A stretch of 64,000 bases of DNA from Rostrohypoxylon terebratum (Eukaryota > Ascomycota > Sordariomycetes > Xylariales > Hypoxylaceae): positions 62,001 through 126,000 of the forward strand of contig MU385889.1 of the NCBI GenBank assembly GCA_022497145.1, written 5' to 3'. The translations under genes were made by a program, and so were the position numbers. Below are positions 12,935 to 23,354 of this stretch, one piece after another (the first letter of the stretch is position 1; the number at the start of each line of letters is the position of its first letter). The notes under the pieces were generated by a model. It had not been told where the DNA came from and did not search any database. It saw only the letters and a program-made list of their open reading frames with translations.

Positions 12935-12952
12935 GCGTCTTGAAAACACAAA

Positions 12953-13055
12953 AAAATGGTTTGCTTCTCTTTGATTGAGCGTGTCATCCTTAGTGCAGGG
13001 GCCATGCTAATCTTCTCTGTATCGTTTCAAATTGACCAAATGCCCGAAGGCAATC
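12953..13055 (-). ncRNA. U6 spliceosomal snRNA
   Basis: The minus strand contains the U6 core in order: a 5' stem-loop (GCCTTCGGGC), TTTGGTCAATTTGAAACG, the invariant ACAGAGA box within ATACAGAGAAGATTAGCATG, then GGCCCCTGCAC, AAGGATGACACG (the AGC/ISL region) and a 3' part ending in AAACCATTTTTTT. The T-run at 12951-12957 is the Pol III terminator. U6 pairs with U4 and U2 and forms the catalytic core of the spliceosome. No mRNA-type intron interrupts it, unlike the U6 gene of fission yeast. The exact 5' end (near 13055) is inferred from alignment by memory. An AT-rich CATATTTAG about 25 bp upstream is a TATA candidate. Confidence 0.95.
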
Positions 13056-13554
13056 CATTAATTATTATTTAGCTAAATATGTCTATAGTTTACCCAGGTT
13101 TTACCCGACTGGCCAGTTCACCTGACCAATGAAATAGGTCCTTGGCTCAACGCCAAATAAATCTATGGGGGGTTTTTTTTTTCATTTTGTAAACCAATGT
13201 CGTCATTCGTTTTTTTTATCAAGATGGAGAGTATTAAAAGAGATAGTGCCCATTTCCTCTGTATCTATGCATCCGGCTGATGATAACCTTCATATTTGAT
13301 GAATGATGGCACCTCGGACTTTGAAATATCGTCATTCACAGTTTAATATCGCTTCACATCATCTTGAATAAAACATGTGTATCCTACCTCTGCCTCGGGA
13401 GACCATAAGAATAAGAATAGGCATCATGAATTCACATCGCATTCCCTAGAGATAATAGGTACTAACCAATCACACTTTGGTTTCTCTTTCACTCCCTCAT
13501 ATCCTTAGAGGATCAGGATTAGATTCCCAAGTAATAGTGGAGGATTTGCGACTT
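13056..13554. other. U6 upstream region and 3' flank of the AAA+ gene
   Basis: Contains the presumed TATA element of U6 (around 13072-13082) and, further right, the 3' UTR of the minus-strand AAA+ ATPase. Two T-rich tracts lie near 13170-13220. No gene is seen. Confidence 0.5.
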
Positions 13555-16077
13555 CTAGTCGTACGCGTCGGACGTATCTCCATCGTCAATCGCCTCTTCA
13601 CTCTCGTCGTCGTCGTCATCCTCAACCTCAGCATCACCCTTCAGCTTCTGACTGCGAAGGAAGTTCTTAAAGCCGCGGCTCATCTTCACCACAGCTCGGA
13701 GGTGTTTATCAGTGACAGTCACCTTCTCATTCCCATCCTCAAGCGCCTCCGTCTCGGCCAACGCGACGGCGGTCTGCAGCGCATTCCGGATCTCACGTCC
13801 GTTCCAACGCAGGCTCTTCACATCCCGGCTCTCGTACGCGTACTCACGCGTCGAGACACCAACATGTACCTTCCCACCGCTATCGCGCTCGAGCCGCTCA
13901 AAGCTGTTGATCCAGATCTTCTCGCGGTCCATGTTGCTAAGTGCCTTATAGTGCAGCGCGACGTGGATCCTGGACGTGAACGCCGAGTCGAACGTCTGCA
14001 CGCGGTTCGTGGTTAGGAATAGCACGCCGCGGTAGTACTCGAGAGCGCGCAGGAAAATCGACACGAGCCCGTTGCGCGCGATGTCCCTAGCCCGGCGCGC
14101 TTCGAGGTATACGTCTGCTTCGTCGAGCAGCACCATGGCTCCGAAGCGCTCGCCTAGCTGTAGGAAGTACTCGAGGTTCTTCTCCACCTGGTACGAGTTC
14201 GTGCTGAGATCGCCGCTCGTGAGCGAGAGGAGCGGACGATGGGTAAGTTCTGCCACGCATTCCGCCGTGCACGTCTTGCCCACGCCGGGGCTGCCGTGCA
14301 GCAAGAAAATGCGACCCTGGCCCTTGTTCTGCACGAAGTCGTTCGGCCACGGCGTCACCTGACCGTTTGCGCTGGCGAACTTGCCGATGAGAGATCGGAC
14401 CGTGAGTTTGATCTCATTGTCGAGGACGAGGTACTTGAATGCGTCCTTGTCGAACTCGACTTCGCGCAGGTGCTCGACGTTGAAGTGGCCCCAGCGCCGC
14501 TCGCCTAGGATAAAGCCGGAGACGACTTTTTCCAGGACGACGTAGTAGAGATTCTCCGATGGCGCCTTTCCGCCTGTCGGGACGAGGTCCTCAAAATCGG
14601 CGAATGGACTGACGGACTGTCCTCTCTTAGACTTGGTGGTACAGGAGTTGCATCCACAGCAGGGAGCAAGATAAGGTAGGATATCCTTCGAAATCGGAGC
14701 TCCGGCGGGCGGTGGTGGGTTGCGCTGCCGACGGCTCTCGCCGGGACAGTCCATGGCATAGCGTGCGAATCCGGCCTGGTCGACGATGACACGGCCGCTC
14801 ATGTAACCATTTGCACCGATCGGGTAAGACCAGTCGTCTTCGGGATTCTTTTCAGCGAGGCTGCCGTCGTGAGACATGTAGCTCGGCTCCTGGGAAAGTT
14901 TCCAGACCATCTTACCTAATTGATACTGTTTTTCTTCAACCTCGGAGGGACTCATATCGCCATTTTCGCCTTTGAAAAAGCGGGCTGGTATGACGGGCAA
15001 TTTTGAAATGGGCTCCTCTCCGGTAAAGGGTTCAATGACAAATGAACGCATGGTGCGGCAGAATCTCTCTGCTGAATATGAAATATTCCAGCAGACGACT
15101 TTGTGTGGGGTAACTGCCCCGTGGATGTTGGTATCGCCCGCTCTAAATCTCGACAGCACGAAAGGAGTCCACTTATAGTCCTGCTTGGCATATACGACTT
15201 CACCAGGCTTGAATATCAAACCGAGCTTATTGAAGGTGGCTGATGGAACGGGGGATTTGTGTCGCTCTTCTTCCTCAAGAATCTGGTCGCCAATGGTATT
15301 TTTGAGGAAGTTGAGAAGTATATCTATGTGTCTGGAAGTTGTAGAAGCATATTCCTCATCGTGAACCTTTTCCTGCTCAATTTGATGGCGAGCAAGGGCG
15401 TCCTTATGATGAACTAGTACGTCATATGGGGCGCTAATCGTAACAGTCTCCCCAAGGAAAGATACTGAAGGATAGTATCCGACCACAGCCTTGAGGGCAT
15501 TGATGAGGTGAACGGAGTTGATTACCATGGTTGTTGTTTCTACTTGGGTAACTTTCATTCCAGACTCATCGGTGCCTTGATAGGGATAGTCATCAAACTC
15601 ATCGATGTCATATCTGGAACCCCATCTTTGATGTGGAGGGAGAGGACGACGGCCCTTCGGTCGTGATTTATGGACAACGGCAGTCGAGACTTGGGTTACA
15701 ATTTCGAGGACCGGTTTGTTTTTCGAAGTCGGAACCTCTTCATTCATCTCATCTAACTGAACATTGATGGGCTCGTTACTGCGACGCACTGAACATCGTG
15801 TTGGCCAATTATTGAAAATCTGGTAGACGGGAAGGGGATAGGACGACTTACCATCGATAACCTTACCAGCCCGTCCCCTGTATTGCAAGATGTAGCAGAT
15901 GTCTGGAACTTCTTCTTTGGCAAGTCCGCCAGAAGCACCATCAATGGCTGTTTTATCAACGAGATCTCTTAGTTTCTGGATATTCTGTTCCTCGTCACTA
16001 AACCCTGAGCCTTGCCCGAAGGGTTTGTTAGAGGGGCCAATCTCCTCGTAACTAGCAATGGAGCAGGTGTCATCCAT
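13555..16077 (-). CDS. AAA+ family ATPase, fungal type with long N-terminal domain
   Basis: Single-exon gene, 840 residues from the first in-frame ATG at 16077. The C-terminal AAA+ module has a Walker A motif GSPGVGKT near residue 596, Walker B MVLLDEAD near 649, sensor-1 LTTNR, and an arginine-containing FTSRIHVALHY segment. The long N-terminal half matches what I remember of fungal AAA proteins annotated with DUF7025; it includes a cysteine cluster CCGCNSC near residue 470 that could bind metal. The extreme C-terminus is highly acidic (EVEDDDDDESEEAIDDGD). Members are numerous in Pezizomycotina and their substrates are mostly unknown; some resemble BCS1-like ATPases but no BCS1 N-domain is visible here. 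Localisation not predictable. Confidence 0.88.
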   Translation of the reverse strand: MDDTCSIASYEEIGPSNKPFGQGSGFSDEEQNIQKLRDLVDKTAIDGASGGLAKEEVPDICYILQYRGRAGKVIDGKSSYPLPVYQIFNNWPTRCSVRRSNEPINVQLDEMNEEVPTSKNKPVLEIVTQVSTAVVHKSRPKGRRPLPPHQRWGSRYDIDEFDDYPYQGTDESGMKVTQVETTTMVINSVHLINALKAVVGYYPSVSFLGETVTISAPYDVLVHHKDALARHQIEQEKVHDEEYASTTSRHIDILLNFLKNTIGDQILEEEERHKSPVPSATFNKLGLIFKPGEVVYAKQDYKWTPFVLSRFRAGDTNIHGAVTPHKVVCWNISYSAERFCRTMRSFVIEPFTGEEPISKLPVIPARFFKGENGDMSPSEVEEKQYQLGKMVWKLSQEPSYMSHDGSLAEKNPEDDWSYPIGANGYMSGRVIVDQAGFARYAMDCPGESRRQRNPPPPAGAPISKDILPYLAPCCGCNSCTTKSKRGQSVSPFADFEDLVPTGGKAPSENLYYVVLEKVVSGFILGERRWGHFNVEHLREVEFDKDAFKYLVLDNEIKLTVRSLIGKFASANGQVTPWPNDFVQNKGQGRIFLLHGSPGVGKTCTAECVAELTHRPLLSLTSGDLSTNSYQVEKNLEYFLQLGERFGAMVLLDEADVYLEARRARDIARNGLVSIFLRALEYYRGVLFLTTNRVQTFDSAFTSRIHVALHYKALSNMDREKIWINSFERLERDSGGKVHVGVSTREYAYESRDVKSLRWNGREIRNALQTAVALAETEALEDGNEKVTVTDKHLRAVVKMSRGFKNFLRSQKLKGDAEVEDDDDDESEEAIDDGDTSDAYD

Positions 16078-16780
16078 TGTTTGAAGATGTCGCTGATACA
16101 GGAGTAAATGTGAAATAAGTTGCGATACAGATGACAAGAAGTGGAGGCTGAAAGGGAAGAATAATCAGACGAGGAAGGCCGAGGAATAGGATATTATATG
16201 AATATGGGGAAAATCCTACAGTCAATTCATAGCCTAGTGTCACTTTCGCAACCATTGACGGAGCAATCCTACAGACTAGGTGCCTGTCCGGCATATGAGT
16301 CATCAGATTGAGCCTGTAGGGCTGAGCATTCGGCCAATGAAGTGAAACTTTATGCAGGCAGCCAGCGGGGTTCCAGACCATGTTTCATGATATGAATAAG
16401 GATTCCTACGCAGTAGAGCTATCTAGTAGGTAGTATTTAGCAAACTGCATTCAAATCGACCTATTAGATGAAATGAAGCTATCGACTCATATACATGGGG
16501 GCGACTTTAGCCATCACACCGGCGAGGGCAGCCAATCAGGGCGAGCGTGTATTGAGGGTATCAAATCCTGTTTACACTATATACTCGAGAAACATCCATG
16601 TATGCTGCGTGAGATCATATCATCTGCGTAGATCATGCATAAAAATGAGGTGGACATCAGTATTATAAGATAGGCATATCCCTAGGCAGAATCAAGATCG
16701 AGGCCTCACGTTGGAGCTACAGCCCCGGTCTCCAAGAACTGCCTGAATATCTGCAGCGAAACTTCGGGCTCTGCATCGAG
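16078..16780. other. Intergenic between AAA+ ATPase and carboxypeptidase
   Basis: Promoter of the AAA+ gene (reading leftward) and 3' UTR of the carboxypeptidase. A TCTAGTAGGTAGTA block occurs near 16420. No gene is seen. Confidence 0.5.
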
Positions 16781-18332
16781 TCAGCTATCAAAACCCCATC
16801 TCTTGTCGATCATGAACTTACGATAGAATGGCACGTTGTGTCCTGCTTCATATATACGCATGAAAGTGAAGTTATCCAGAGACTTAAACGTTCCTTTCTC
16901 TATACCATTCAGGGTGTAAGACTCCAGTCTCTTAGTCACAAATATGTCTTTTCCGTTCCACTCGACAGCGTGTGCCACGTCAAGTGTTCCATACCAATTT
17001 GAGACATAGTCGGCATCACCAGTCCAGATGAGAACCCTGACGCCAGCTTGCACAACGTCCGAGAGCTGAGGGATGAATGAACGCGCACCTGTGATTCTCG
17101 TTAATATATAATTCATGATCTTCTAGCGGGTGCTCATACCGTCGCCCGAATAGTAAAAGCCGATTTGCCCTGCCTGGTCCGTATAATTCGCCTTCGCTCC
17201 CAGAGCCTTCTGGATATCTGGTCTTTGCAGATACTCAACGTGTGTTGAAGGGGGCCGCGAATATGGTTCACGGATGTCACCAAGATAGGACCCGTTAGGG
17301 GATTTCTCTCTCAAGGCGGCTGATAACGGAAACTCGATTGTATTCGAGTACGAGTTATAAGCGGCAAGGCAGTTTTCGTTCGTGCCATTCGTATGACAAA
17401 GGTCCACCGCAGGTTTGACGGTCGTGTTGTACTTGTCCAGAAGTTGGTCGTGGAATGACTCGTTGATGATTTGTCTGTACGAATTATTGTACATGTACTC
17501 AATGTTAGCCTTTTCTTGGATCTCGGCATCGAACCATCCATTGTGAATGGCTACACCTAGCATGCGGATCTCTTCGCCTGGGAGATCCCCTCGGACGACT
17601 GCGGCATTCTTTTCTAAAATGTAACGTGCGAGTTCCGGTATATAATGGCCTCCGTACGATTCAGTAACGATACCAAAATCGCGATTCTCATATTCGGGAA
17701 AATTGTCGTAGAATGCCTGGAGAAAATTCCATACTAGAGGGGCGGCTGCTTTGGTGGAATTGGTGCTCTCGTTACCATATGAGAAACCCACGCCTATGGG
17801 CTGGTCAATGTACAACATGTTGGCATAACTGTTAAAAGCATAGGGATTCAATGATGGTGTTGTCTCGTTGTTCACGAAATGACAAGGTCCAATTTGCGTA
17901 AAAAGCCCATACTCCGACGCTGCGCCAGGACCACCATCTAAATATGCTACTAATGGAGCCTTTTGGGGATTCTCGCGAGCTTCGAAGAACCTAGGTGGTC
18001 ATATGTCAGCATCTTATCTTTGCGTCCTAACCAGCCATCGCTGTGTCGACCTACCAAAACCACATGTTCATATTCTCGCCCACTGTGAGGTATCCCGAAT
18101 ACTGGTTGACGCCAGGGGTGGTTTCGCAAATACCCGAGTTCTCGACAAACGATAACTTTGATCGCGTGGTGACGTGCTCGAAGACATTGTAGTGCACTCC
18201 ATCCCGATCTTCTACATATCGCCTGTTCGCGTTCGCAACTCTCGACAACGTTGGCCCTTCGCCTTCGGGTGTCGCAGCAGCTGTTGAGACGGCCAGAAGT
18301 GCCCCGGCTGTAATTTTAGGTAGCCACCGCAT
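16781..18332 (-). CDS. Secreted serine carboxypeptidase, peptidase family S10
   Basis: Removes C-terminal residues from peptides; secreted or vacuolar. Exons 18332-18055, 17990-17140 and 17088-16781 give 478 residues. An N-terminal signal peptide is clear (MRWLPKITAGALLAVSTAAA). The catalytic triad is complete: Ser in TESYGGHY (about residue 203), Asp in WTGDADYVSNW (about 402) and His in EAGHNVPFY (about 456). The substrate and oxyanion loop reads LDGGPGAASEYGLF rather than the common LNGGPGSSSxxGLF. There are many N-x-S/T glycosylation sites. Introns are 64 and 51 nt; the second join gives SGDGARSFIPQL, as in the family. Yeast CPY-like propeptide length is not seen, so a secreted acidic-pH enzyme is more likely. 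Confidence 0.94.
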
Positions 18333-19495
18333 GTTGAATTATAAACATCAGACGTCTCGTTTCCAAGGTTCTCATGCGTCTACCTCGGGTCGTCGCCCAA
18401 AGCTAACCGTCAGGAAAAGAACAGACCGTAGCACAAAAAATTTGCAGCGCCATCGTGATATTTTATTCATCGTCTACTCGGCATCATGGAAGCCACACAG
18501 AACATTCTTTGGAAACTGTTAAATGAGTTCCATGGAGCATTTGTCGTAGTGCTGAATGATGATCTACTGTCAGCCCTAAAGCCCCGGTTGCCAATATGTG
18601 CATAGCCACACATCCTTCCCGTCTTCCCCGGCTGTCGGTTGTTAGGGGGCGACTTGGTCGACGGGCGCAGAAACTTGGCGTTTTGACGAAATATTACCTG
18701 CATAGAATGACGACATGTAAGCGATTCCACCACAATAAATCAACGAAAATATACTAAGACATATAAATGATATCTAACTAATATAGATTACCTATACTGA
18801 TATTTCGTAAAGGGGAATTAGGCGTTTTTAAAGACAATAGTTTCATTGAGATCATAAATACATTAGAAGCCGTTTTCAAATCTCAAATCTCAACACTATC
18901 AAATGCCCCGGACTTCTGGTGGGGGAAAATGGAACGAAGTCCGGATCTCGACGATGTCATTCGGCTACGGATTCAAAATCTCATCTCCAAAAAAATAATA
19001 AAAAAAATAATGCCAAATGAAGAGAGATGTTGCGTCACATCCTAGCAATATCATATAATATGATATACACATAAAAACGCGATGCGCGAAAGAAAACGAG
19101 TGCTGACTCACCTAACTCTCTTCTATATATATTATAATAGGTGCCCATACGTATTACTCACGCCAACAACATATGAAATTGACCTTTTGGGTCTTGTTTT
19201 TGCTTTTACATTCATAAGTTTACATCATTTCTCCGAGATTCATGAAAATATCGATTGTCCACATACTCAAACAAACACCAGCATATAGAAATGTACTGCG
19301 TAGGTACCTAGGCATGCATATAAAAATATAAAAACGAATGTATCAACAATGTACATCTAAGAACTATATACAACTCGAAATCCACGGCCCATCGAACCTC
19401 TTCTATAAGCACCAGTCGTTTTATCTCGCACCCCTAGACCGCCATCATGTACATGATGTGTGTGCTGTGCTGGGGCACTCAGGTAGGCAAGCCGC
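18333..19495. other. Intergenic upstream of carboxypeptidase
   Basis: Carries the carboxypeptidase promoter and the 3' end of the small secreted protein gene. It is AT-rich around 18720-19400, with A-rich tracts near 18985-19010, TATATATATTATAATA at about 19124-19139, and one strong hairpin listed separately. No gene is seen. Confidence 0.5.
18908..18944. repeat. 9-bp perfect hairpin
   Basis: CCGGACTTC (18908-18916) and GAAGTCCGG (18936-18944) are perfect reverse complements with a 19-nt G-rich loop. The GC-rich arms stand out in an AT-rich stretch. It could be a transcript 3' structure or a protein-binding palindrome about 600 bp upstream of the carboxypeptidase. Confidence 0.6.
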
Positions 19496-20082
19496 TTAGC
19501 AGAGCCAGTCGTGAGTGCAGGAGATGTCCCTGCCGACGACGCCCGGCAGGCCGATGCTCTTGGCCTTGCCGATGCCGAGGTTCATGTAGCTGCCGATGTG
19601 GACCTTGCAGTTGGGTTCTTTCTGGACGTCGGGGAGGCCCAGAGCGTCGATGTGGAACTTGACGCCGCCCGCGTCGACGTCCACGCCCTTGCCGTTGCTC
19701 ATGTTGTCGTAGTTGGCGCCCTTGCCGTTCCACTGGATCTTGCCGTCGATCTTGAAAACACCGCTGCCGATGCTATTATATTTGGGACTTAGGTTAGTGG
19801 CTGGCTTCGAGTCTTGTGTGCGGTAGAGAGAAGGAGGCTTCGTAGGGGAGTAGTGGACTCACAAGGTGTCACCGGCGATGCACGAACCAGAACCACATGC
19901 TGAGTTCTGGCGATGAGAAGCTAGAGTCTCGAGATGGCAAGAACGGCCCATGACTTGGGTGCCGAAGAGGGTTGCGGCGAGGCCGATGAAGGTGATGGCG
20001 TTGGCGCTATGAAGATGAACTTTGTCAGCTAGAGACATTCTCGTTGAGTCCTGAGACCCATGGATGGCTCAACTTACTACAT
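19496..20082 (-). CDS. Small secreted cysteine-containing protein, effector candidate
   Basis: Preferred model has three exons: a 5-nt first coding exon (20082-20078, ATGTA), 20006-19863 and 19772-19496, giving 141 residues. The first 22 residues form a signal peptide (MYANAITFIGLAATLFGTQV). The mature part has six cysteines (about 25, 39, 44, 105, 135 and 141), an even number consistent with three disulfides, and is rich in Gly, Asp and Lys. Intron 1 (20077-20007) has a GTAAGT donor and CTGAC branch point; intron 2 (19862-19773) has GTGAGT and CTAAC. An alternative is an ATG at 20035 inside intron 1, which stays in frame and would give a longer leader. No family recognised. Small secreted cysteine proteins of fungi often act outside the cell on hosts or competitors, but nothing here shows the role. 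Confidence 0.75.
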
Positions 20083-20866
20083 AGTGGCGGTAGTGTGTAA
20101 GTGAAACTTAAAGAAGTGATAGTCGAAGTTGACTGGTTGCTTTATGCTTGATGTTTGGATGCGGATGTGAGTGTGAATGTGAATGTGAGTGTGATCTGAT
20201 TATTTCATCTTCATTATCGTCGCGACTTCTGCACCTTTTATACCCAAAACTCCACGACTGGATCGAATACGATAGTCTATACTTTTCATCTGAAATTTTG
20301 ACCGCCTCTCTAAAAGTAGAGCTATGAAGATCATCTACTCGTCCGTAACGTGCTAAACATACCACATACCATATGACCTTGACATCGCTTCTACCCATCG
20401 CCGATCGCAATGGTGTCATGTCTTTCATGAATACCACAGTGCCGTGGAGCTGAGATGTAACCGCCAATCATCATCGCCAATTGCTAAACCTTACCGATCC
20501 CACGAGGCGGGACTGTGGGTGTGCTAAACTTAGGATGTGGAGGGATATTGGAGGATTCTTAGTTGTTGCAAGTCGTTTCTCGAATAGGAAAATTCCGAAT
20601 CCACTTGGGAGGTAAAATCAAGCTTTGAGGATTCAATTTAGGATGATTTTTTTTAGAAAAATGATGTAAGGTATGTATATATTAGTAACATCGCCTGAAC
20701 GTTCGAATCCAATGCATATTAGCTAATAGCGGATGCATGCCGCTCGTCGATCTTAACTTCCTACCTTGCAACCTGGGGTCTTTCGAGAAAACCTATGAAT
20801 ATAACGACTGTGCCGCAGCACCCTAAATCCAAAACTAAACTACGAATCCAATTATGCGCAAAAGGG
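20083..20866. other. Intergenic upstream of the small secreted protein
   Basis: Promoter of the small secreted protein and 3' UTR of the M28 peptidase. A GTGAGT/GTGAAT hexamer run of about six units lies at 20164-20196, close upstream of the start codon. No gene is seen. Confidence 0.5.
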
Positions 20867-23354
20867 TTACCGAATCGTCTCTGTGGCAGTCTTGATGCGG
20901 TCTTCGATGATGTAGACCCATCTTTGAGCGTTCTCGAAGTCCTGGTTGTCAATACTCTCCACCAGTCCGGGGAATACAGCCCCCGCATAACCGGTCCATA
21001 TTCCGGGGGCAAAGACAACGTGTTTGAACCAGGGCCTCTCGTCTAATCCTTCTGGATATAGGAAAGCACGCTCGATCGTCTTGTACTTGGTGTTGACAAA
21101 GCGTATCTCATGCAATAGCTTCAACTTGGTGATCCATTTCCACCAAGGGATGCCCTCGTTTATTTCGTCGGTCAGTTCGTTGGACTTAGCGTCTAGTGCG
21201 ATCGCCGCCTCCTTGAACTCGCTAATAGCCTGGTATAAGAGGTTTAATGACACCTTGAAAGCTTCCTGGTCACCTCGAACTTCGGCGCTAAAAGAACGAG
21301 CCCTGAATTCGAAGATCTCTTCCTCAGTAGATAACTCTGCCTTGGGGGATCCCAGCCTTGCTTCGGCCTTCTCGACGTATTCTTTGAGCGCATTTGCATA
21401 GTCGGTTGCATTCAGGGAAATGAGTGGTGTCTCGGCTATTTTTGCTACAGCTAAACCAAGAATTTGAGCCATAGTCTTGTGGTACACGAATCCAGGGTCA
21501 CCGAATTCAGCCATCCAGTGATAACTATCGTAGTTGCTGTGATAATGATAAATGGGAGAGTCGTCGGTTTGTCCACCGAAGTTCATATCGAGGCTAGGCA
21601 CACCTGCAAAATCCTGGAAAGCTGTAAAGTCACTACCGCTTCCCATGGTGCCGATATACCCATCCCATAAGTCACGAACAGTCTGTCCTTTAACAGTTTG
21701 GTTCGGCGATTGTACCAGGGAGGTCACATCGTAAATGAGCTTGTGTAGTAGTGGAGCAGCATTAGCTTCGAATATCGGACTCCTTACACCGACGTCAACA
21801 TTGATATAGGCGACGTTGGTGACCGATAGCCACGGCAAATATTCTTCGACCCACTCGGTGCTTCCTACCAATCCGTATTCTTCGCCGTCCCAGCTAGCGA
21901 AGACGATAGTCCGCAAGGGTTTCCACCCCTTTTCTAAAGCCTTACCGAAACTGCGAATGGCCTCGTTGATAACAGCAGAACCGCTGTTGGGGTCACCTGC
22001 ACCGCCGGCAATCCACGCATCACGATGGTTCCCCACTACAATGACTTCATCAGGAATGGTACCGTTGATAATTCCAATAACGTCCCATTGGGGGGTGATG
22101 GTGTACTCCTGTTCGTTATAAAGATTTAGAATGACGTTGTCGGGCGAGGGACCAACGTTGTAATCGATTCCCTTATGCCCGAGGCCGGTATTTCTAGTCC
22201 AGTATTCGCCAAAGTCTTTGGCCTTGGGCCCAAGACCGTTGAGTGCCTTTAGTATCGGCAAGGCTTCCACGTAGGAGATTGGCAAAGATGGTATACTGGG
22301 AATTGAACCATCAACTGGGGCTCGCGGCACGCCTGGCTTGGAAGGGTAGCCGGGCGTTGTTGGGTCTCCTGGTGCCACACTGAGAAACTGGACACTACCA
22401 CGCTGGACGCTGCTTGGATGTCGTGCAGGGCCGTTAGGATATGGCTCGTATCCATTGGCCTCGGTAATTTTACCATCGTCGCCGGGGTCGCTGTAGAGCA
22501 CAATACCGATCATACCGAGCTCTTGGGCTCGCTTCACTTTCAAGCCTCGAAAAATACCGCCATAGCGAGCAATGGCGATCTTGCCCTCGAGACTGACGTT
22601 GGCTTTGACGAGATCCTCAAAATCCCAGAAAGTGCCATAGTTTACATAAACAAATGAGCCGGTGACATTACCACTCGCAGAATAGCCATGGAATGTCGGA
22701 ATACTCTCTTCTAACTGGGTGGTAGGGTCTTCATCTAACACGTCTTCTTCTAGAGTGGCCTCAAAGGAGACTTTCCATGTTCCAGCTTCGGTAGAGTCTG
22801 ACTTTGACTTCTCCAGGAGAGCAAGTCGGTGATCGACTGGGTAGTTCAAGTAGGTCTCATATGCAACTACTTCTGATTGAATTCCCCACTCCGTCCAACG
22901 ATCTCGCGTCCACTCTGCCTATTTTTTTAATATGTTAATGAGAAGTTGTGTTCTCATCTTAGAATTGATACATGTGTATACAAATGTGCCTTACTTGAGA
23001 TAAGTTCTTCCCTGCTAGATGCGGCCCGGCCGTGTAATACTTGCTCCATTCGGCGGCCTTATCGGAGCTCGGAGTGTCTAAGAGGATATTTTGGAGCTCC
23101 TCAAAGCTGACGTGTTTATGGTCGTGCCCGGGCCATCCGCGGTGACCGGTGTGAGGTGGAGCGAAGACTACGGTGATGAAAAATGTGATAAAGAGGGCAA
23201 TGAGGGAGGAGCCCAAAGCTACGGAGCAAAATCGGCGGAGTGTCTGGTGAGGGTATCTCCGACGGACTTCACCGACGGTGACGGTGGTGATTAACGGTGT
23301 ATGTTCATTGGGCATCTTTTCATCGCGACCGAAACTAGGCTCGGGCCGCTTCAT
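20867..23354 (-). CDS. Glutamate carboxypeptidase II-like M28 metallopeptidase, type II membrane protein
   Basis: Exon 1 is 23354-22995 and exon 2 is 22918-20867, giving 803 residues. A short cytoplasmic tail with NEHTPLI, similar to vacuolar sorting signals, precedes one membrane segment (about residues 48-70). Next come a PA domain (about 195-290), the M28 catalytic domain with the di-zinc motifs GNHRDAWIAGGAGDPNSG and WDGEEYGLVGSTEW and the late His in YHYHSNYDSYHW, then a helical transferrin-receptor-like dimerisation domain. All expected zinc ligands and the catalytic Glu are present, so it should be an active aminopeptidase or carboxypeptidase. The 76-nt intron has a GTAAGG donor. I chose the ATG at 23354; an open frame extends upstream but has no membrane logic. 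Related to human FOLH1 and yeast Vps70/Tre1-type proteins. Confidence 0.93.

Noticed and set aside
12911..12950. Possible tRNA from the GGTTCGAACC core
   Set aside because: No A box, anticodon arm or acceptor stem at the right distance on either strand; fits a U6 B box better.
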